Position numbers and translations under genes: made by a program. From an uncultured Ruminococcus sp. (GTDB taxonomy: Bacteria > Bacillota > Clostridia > Oscillospirales > Acutalibacteraceae), in assembly GCA_900554995.1 (NCBI GenBank), contig USJJ01000108.1:1-5431 (forward strand): a stretch of 5,431 nucleotides of DNA, written 5' to 3'. Shown piece by piece: positions 4,890-5,431 of this stretch (the stretch's first letter is position 1; the number at the start of each line of letters is the position of its first letter). The notes under the pieces are model-generated. The model was not told where the DNA came from. It saw nothing but the letters and a program-made list of their open reading frames with translations, and did no database searches.

Positions 4890-5327
4890 ATGAAAATTTC
4901 AACAAAAGGCCGCTATGCAATCCGCATGATGCTTGACCTTGCCATGCATGCCGAGGAGGAATACATTCCTTTAAACGACATCGCGGAGCGGCAGGGTATT
5001 TCAAAAAAATATCTGGAGCAGATTGTGCCTGTTTTAAACAGTGCCGGTTTTCTCAAAACCAACAGAGGCTACCGCGGCGGCTATATGCTCAGAAAGGCGC
5101 CGGAGTGTTACACCGCCGGCGAAATTCTCCGATGTACCGAGGGCAGCCTTGCCCCGGTGCTGTGTGCGGAGCAGTCTCCGCCCGACTGTCCGCGTGCGCA
5201 GGGTTGTATGACGCTGCCGCTGTGGCGCGGACTTTATAAGGCGGTGGAGGATTATCTTGATTCGGTTACGCTGCGCGATTTGATTGAGGAGTATACAGAG
5301 CGCGGAGCAAACGACTACGTAATATAG
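4890..5327 (+). CDS. Rrf2/IscR-family transcriptional regulator
   Basis: Winged helix-turn-helix protein of 145 residues. It opens with the family signature MKISTKGRYAIRMMLDLA. The recognition region is LNDIAERQGISKKYLEQIVPVLNSAG (28-53), and the wing is RGYRGGY (59-65). Three cysteines, C92, C100 and C106, with PLW at 110-112, correspond to the iron-sulfur ligand region of IscR (C92, C98, C104 in E. coli), though the first gap is two residues longer. C73 and C82 are extra. It may therefore sense an Fe-S cluster or thiol state, unlike the cluster-free CymR. It lies 12 bp after cysK, with GAGGTG (4879-4884) as ribosome site, and is presumably subject to the same attenuator. Likely target: the 3579-3611 palindrome in its own operon promoter. 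Neither iscS nor other cluster genes are visible downstream, so naming it iscR or cymR would be premature. Confidence 0.92.
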   Translation: MKISTKGRYAIRMMLDLAMHAEEEYIPLNDIAERQGISKKYLEQIVPVLNSAGFLKTNRGYRGGYMLRKAPECYTAGEILRCTEGSLAPVLCAEQSPPDCPRAQGCMTLPLWRGLYKAVEDYLDSVTLRDLIEEYTERGANDYVI

Positions 5328-5350
5328 GAGCTCACGCTTGTTCGCTCCTA
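5325..5350. repeat. Inverted repeat overlapping the regulator stop codon
   Basis: TAGGAGC (5325-5331) and GCTCCTA (5344-5350) are perfect 7-bp inverted repeats with a 12-nt loop. The left arm begins at the TAG stop of the Rrf2 gene. No T run follows directly; the next hairpin starts in its last two bases. Confidence 0.6.
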
Positions 5351-5374
5351 AAACGACAGCAAGCAGTCGTTTTA
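5349..5374 (+). terminator. Hairpin after the regulator gene, likely operon terminator
   Basis: TAAAACGAC (5349-5357) and GTCGTTTTA (5366-5374) form a perfect 9-bp stem with an 8-nt loop. The A-rich 5' side and T4 on the 3' side make it terminator-like in both directions, though no long T tract extends past the stem. It lies 21 bp after the stop of the Rrf2 gene. Confidence 0.55.
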
Positions 5375-5398
5375 ACTTACATTCGGCGCTCCGCTTAC

Positions 5399-5415
5399 GA
5401 AATGCGTTGCATTTC
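5399..5415. repeat. Tight hairpin near the right edge
   Basis: GAAATGC (5399-5405), a GTT loop and GCATTTC (5409-5415): a perfect 7-bp stem with a 3-nt loop. It is the third inverted repeat in 90 bp. The octamer ATATAGGA occurs at both 5322-5329 and 5423-5430, flanking the whole group, which suggests a bounded repeat unit of about 100 bp. The window ends before this can be judged. Confidence 0.5.
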
Positions 5416-5431
5416 TACCCTCATATAGGAA

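Overview
The window looks like the chromosome of a Gram-positive, probably spore-forming Clostridia-class bacterium, perhaps a gut Ruminococcus or Oscillospiraceae relative. The grounds are a CwlD-type cortex/cell-wall amidase, strong AGGAGG ribosome sites, a trmN6(yabB)-rsmI pair as in Bacillus and Clostridia, and a cysK followed by an Rrf2 regulator. The assignment is inferred from gene content and style, not from a database match.

Layout. Positions 1-492 (minus) hold the N-terminal 164 residues of a CwlD-like N-acetylmuramoyl-L-alanine amidase that runs off the left edge. Divergent from it, 578-949 encodes a lone half-length TauE/SafE (TSUP) permease. A fully consensus sigma-A promoter (TTGACA, 17 bp, TATAAT; 987-1015), partly inside a terminator-like hairpin, drives a two-gene RNA-modification operon: trmN6-like (1054-1788) and rsmI (1785-2606, ATGA overlap). 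A gene-free stretch, 2607-2928, carries two identical 27-bp direct repeats, a 67-nt hairpin and an AT-rich inverted repeat. It precedes a single-pass membrane protein of unknown function (2929-3558).

The most interesting part is 3559-5327, a cysteine biosynthesis unit with two apparent layers of control. A strong promoter (TTGACA, 17 bp, TATTAT) has its -35 box in the spacer of a perfect 12-bp inverted repeat, which is a candidate operator. The transcript first encodes a 29-residue leader peptide with five Cys codons within ten residues (3664-3753). The end of that ORF (3735-3746) can pair with 3769-3780. The latter overlaps the 5' arm (3771-3782) of a textbook intrinsic terminator (3771-3807). 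The two hairpins are mutually exclusive and correctly placed for ribosome-mediated attenuation: stalling at Cys codons leaves the antiterminator free to form, while a ribosome at the stop codon covers its 5' arm and favours termination. Past the terminator lies a second possible 20-codon ORF with a good ribosome site and one Cys codon near its end. Then come cysK (3945-4877) and an Rrf2/IscR-like regulator with three cluster-type cysteines (4890-5327). The Rrf2 protein probably binds the palindrome, giving transcriptional control on top of attenuation, possibly with CysK as its partner by analogy with CymR-CysK.

After the regulator (5325-5431) lies a dense series of short inverted repeats that look like a terminator and/or an intergenic repeat element cut by the window edge.
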